Positions 12,947 to 13,358 of a stretch of DNA of 13,358 bases are shown piece after piece; position 1 is the stretch's first letter, and each line of letters starts with the position of its first letter. The stretch lies in contig JAGORY010000003.1 of assembly GCA_018062585.1 (NCBI GenBank), positions 22,792-36,149 on the forward strand. The letters run 5' to 3'. The stretch comes from Candidatus Peribacteraceae bacterium. Lineage in GTDB: Bacteria; Patescibacteriota; Gracilibacteria; Peribacterales; Peribacteraceae. The translations under genes and the position numbers were made by a program. Below the pieces are notes generated by a model. It searched no databases and was not told the DNA's origin. It was given only the letters and a program-made list of their open reading frames with translations.

Positions 12947-12978
12947 AAAAGAGAGAGGCGTGGGGCTTCTCTCTTTTT
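12947..12978 (+). terminator. Hairpin terminator A, GTGGG loop, twin of terminator B
   Basis: AAAAGAGAGA (12947-12956) pairs with TCTCTCTTTT (12968-12977). Inside, G57-T67, G58-C66 and C59-G65 (positions 129xx) extend the stem to 13 pairs around a GTGGG loop. The A-rich 5' side and T-rich 3' side could stop transcription from either direction. It lies 50 nt after paralog A. Confidence 0.75.
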
Positions 12979-13104
12979 GACGAGCAATCGATTTCTCTGC
13001 ATGTCACGCGGTCACAACTTTGCAGTAAATCAATCAGTGCTCTGTCATAAAAAAATTCTCATCCGTCTTCACCTATGTACTTCTTACTCCTTACCCACCG
13101 CCTC

Positions 13105-13299
13105 ATGACTACCATCATCGAGAGAAACGGCGCTAGCGACGAGACTTCATCTGCATCGACGATGCTCGTGGCGGTCATCGCTATCGTTGTCATCTTGGGC
13201 TTTGCCCTTTTCATGTTCAGGTATCTGCCTCTTGATAATCCGAGCTCCGGCGGCACCATCGACGTGAACGTACAAGACGTGACTCCCACCAATCCGTAA
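13105..13299 (+). CDS. Small single-membrane-segment protein, paralog B
   Basis: A 64-residue protein: MTTIIERNGASDETSSAS, a hydrophobic helix at about 20-39 (MLVAVIAIVVILGFALFMFR), the conserved LPL after it, and a Ser/Gly/Pro/Thr-rich tail (DNPSSGGTIDVNVQDVTPTNP). It is a clear paralog of the 52-residue gene upstream. An in-frame ATG at 13075 would add MYFLLLTHRL, but I choose 13105 because MTTIIER aligns with the paralog's MRTVIDN and because the C/T-rich leader TCCTTACCCACCGCCTC then sits directly before the start, as in neighbouring genes. The C-terminal 20 residues probably lie outside the membrane (N-in is expected, though the acidic N-terminus makes orientation uncertain). Function unknown. 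Confidence 0.75.
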   Translation: MTTIIERNGASDETSSASTMLVAVIAIVVILGFALFMFRYLPLDNPSSGGTIDVNVQDVTPTNP

Positions 13300-13323
13300 T
13301 CCGCTAGCGTTTGCCCGCAATAA

Positions 13324-13354
13324 AAAAGAGGGGGGCGTGGGGCTTCCCTCTTTT
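13324..13354 (+). terminator. Hairpin terminator B, GTGGG loop, twin of terminator A
   Basis: AAAAGAGGG (13324-13332) pairs with CCCTCTTTT (13346-13354), with inner G-T, G-T, G-C and C-G pairs around the same GTGGG loop. It is 25 nt after the stop of paralog B and near the window edge. It matches terminator A at all but three positions. Confidence 0.75.
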
Positions 13355-13358
13355 GAAA

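Noticed and set aside
12897..13104. Possible small RNA gene between the two paralogs
   Set aside because: Apart from the hairpin terminator I see no promoter or second structured element that would support an independent RNA.

Overview
The window (13.4 kb) looks like compact bacterial chromosome of moderate GC. It uses the standard code: TGA ends uvrC and pyrG, and no gene needs TGA read as sense. Near-zero spacing between genes, many small one-membrane-segment proteins of unknown function, a fumarate-type dihydroorotate dehydrogenase and the scarcity of Shine-Dalgarno sequences suggest an uncultured Patescibacteria/CPR-type bacterium. That placement is inference from gene style; there is no rRNA here to settle it. 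I saw no tRNA, rRNA, CRISPR array, transposase or phage gene.

Layout. On the minus strand, 1-1422 holds the 5' part of rplY (ribosomal protein L25/Ctc) and, upstream of it, a family 2 glycosyltransferase. Between them lies an inverted tract of 7-nt repeats. Facing away on the plus strand are uvrC (1476-3818), whose nuclease domain carries an inserted GNAT acetyltransferase domain, and a small YtxH-like envelope protein (3871-4251) that ends in a strong terminator. A pyrimidine pair follows: pyrG (CTP synthase, 4415-6097) with a repeat-derived N-terminal extension, and a class 1A pyrD (6212-7144). They are separated by a second 7-nt-period repeat tract that starts on the pyrG stop codon.

The most unusual part is 7185-10678. 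A promoter whose spacer is a 14-bp palindrome drives a leader with a 9-codon peptide frame (MIGGGSCGC), mutually exclusive hairpins and an intrinsic terminator. This resembles a classical attenuator. Behind it is one 1102-residue gene that joins a Rel/SpoT-type (p)ppGpp enzyme (HD, synthetase-like, TGS, helical, ACT) to four extra membrane segments and a ten-segment EamA/DMT transporter domain. Hydrolase residues are intact, while key synthetase residues appear lost. It reads as a membrane-anchored alarmone hydrolase coupled to a transporter.

The last 2.7 kb holds an AIM24-family gene convergent with the rel fusion (overlapping stop codons), a secreted or anchored coiled-coil protein, an unknown membrane-anchored protein convergent with it (1 nt between stops), and two tandem paralogous small membrane proteins (52 and 64 aa). 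Each of the last two is followed by a nearly identical hairpin terminator with compensatory changes in the stem.

Expression signals: sigma70-like promoters (TTGACA-17/18-TATAAT type) are easy to see. Most starts are preceded by C/T-rich leaders, several with TTACCC or TACCC, rather than by AGGAGG. Some genes have a -10 box so close to the start codon that their mRNAs would be nearly leaderless.
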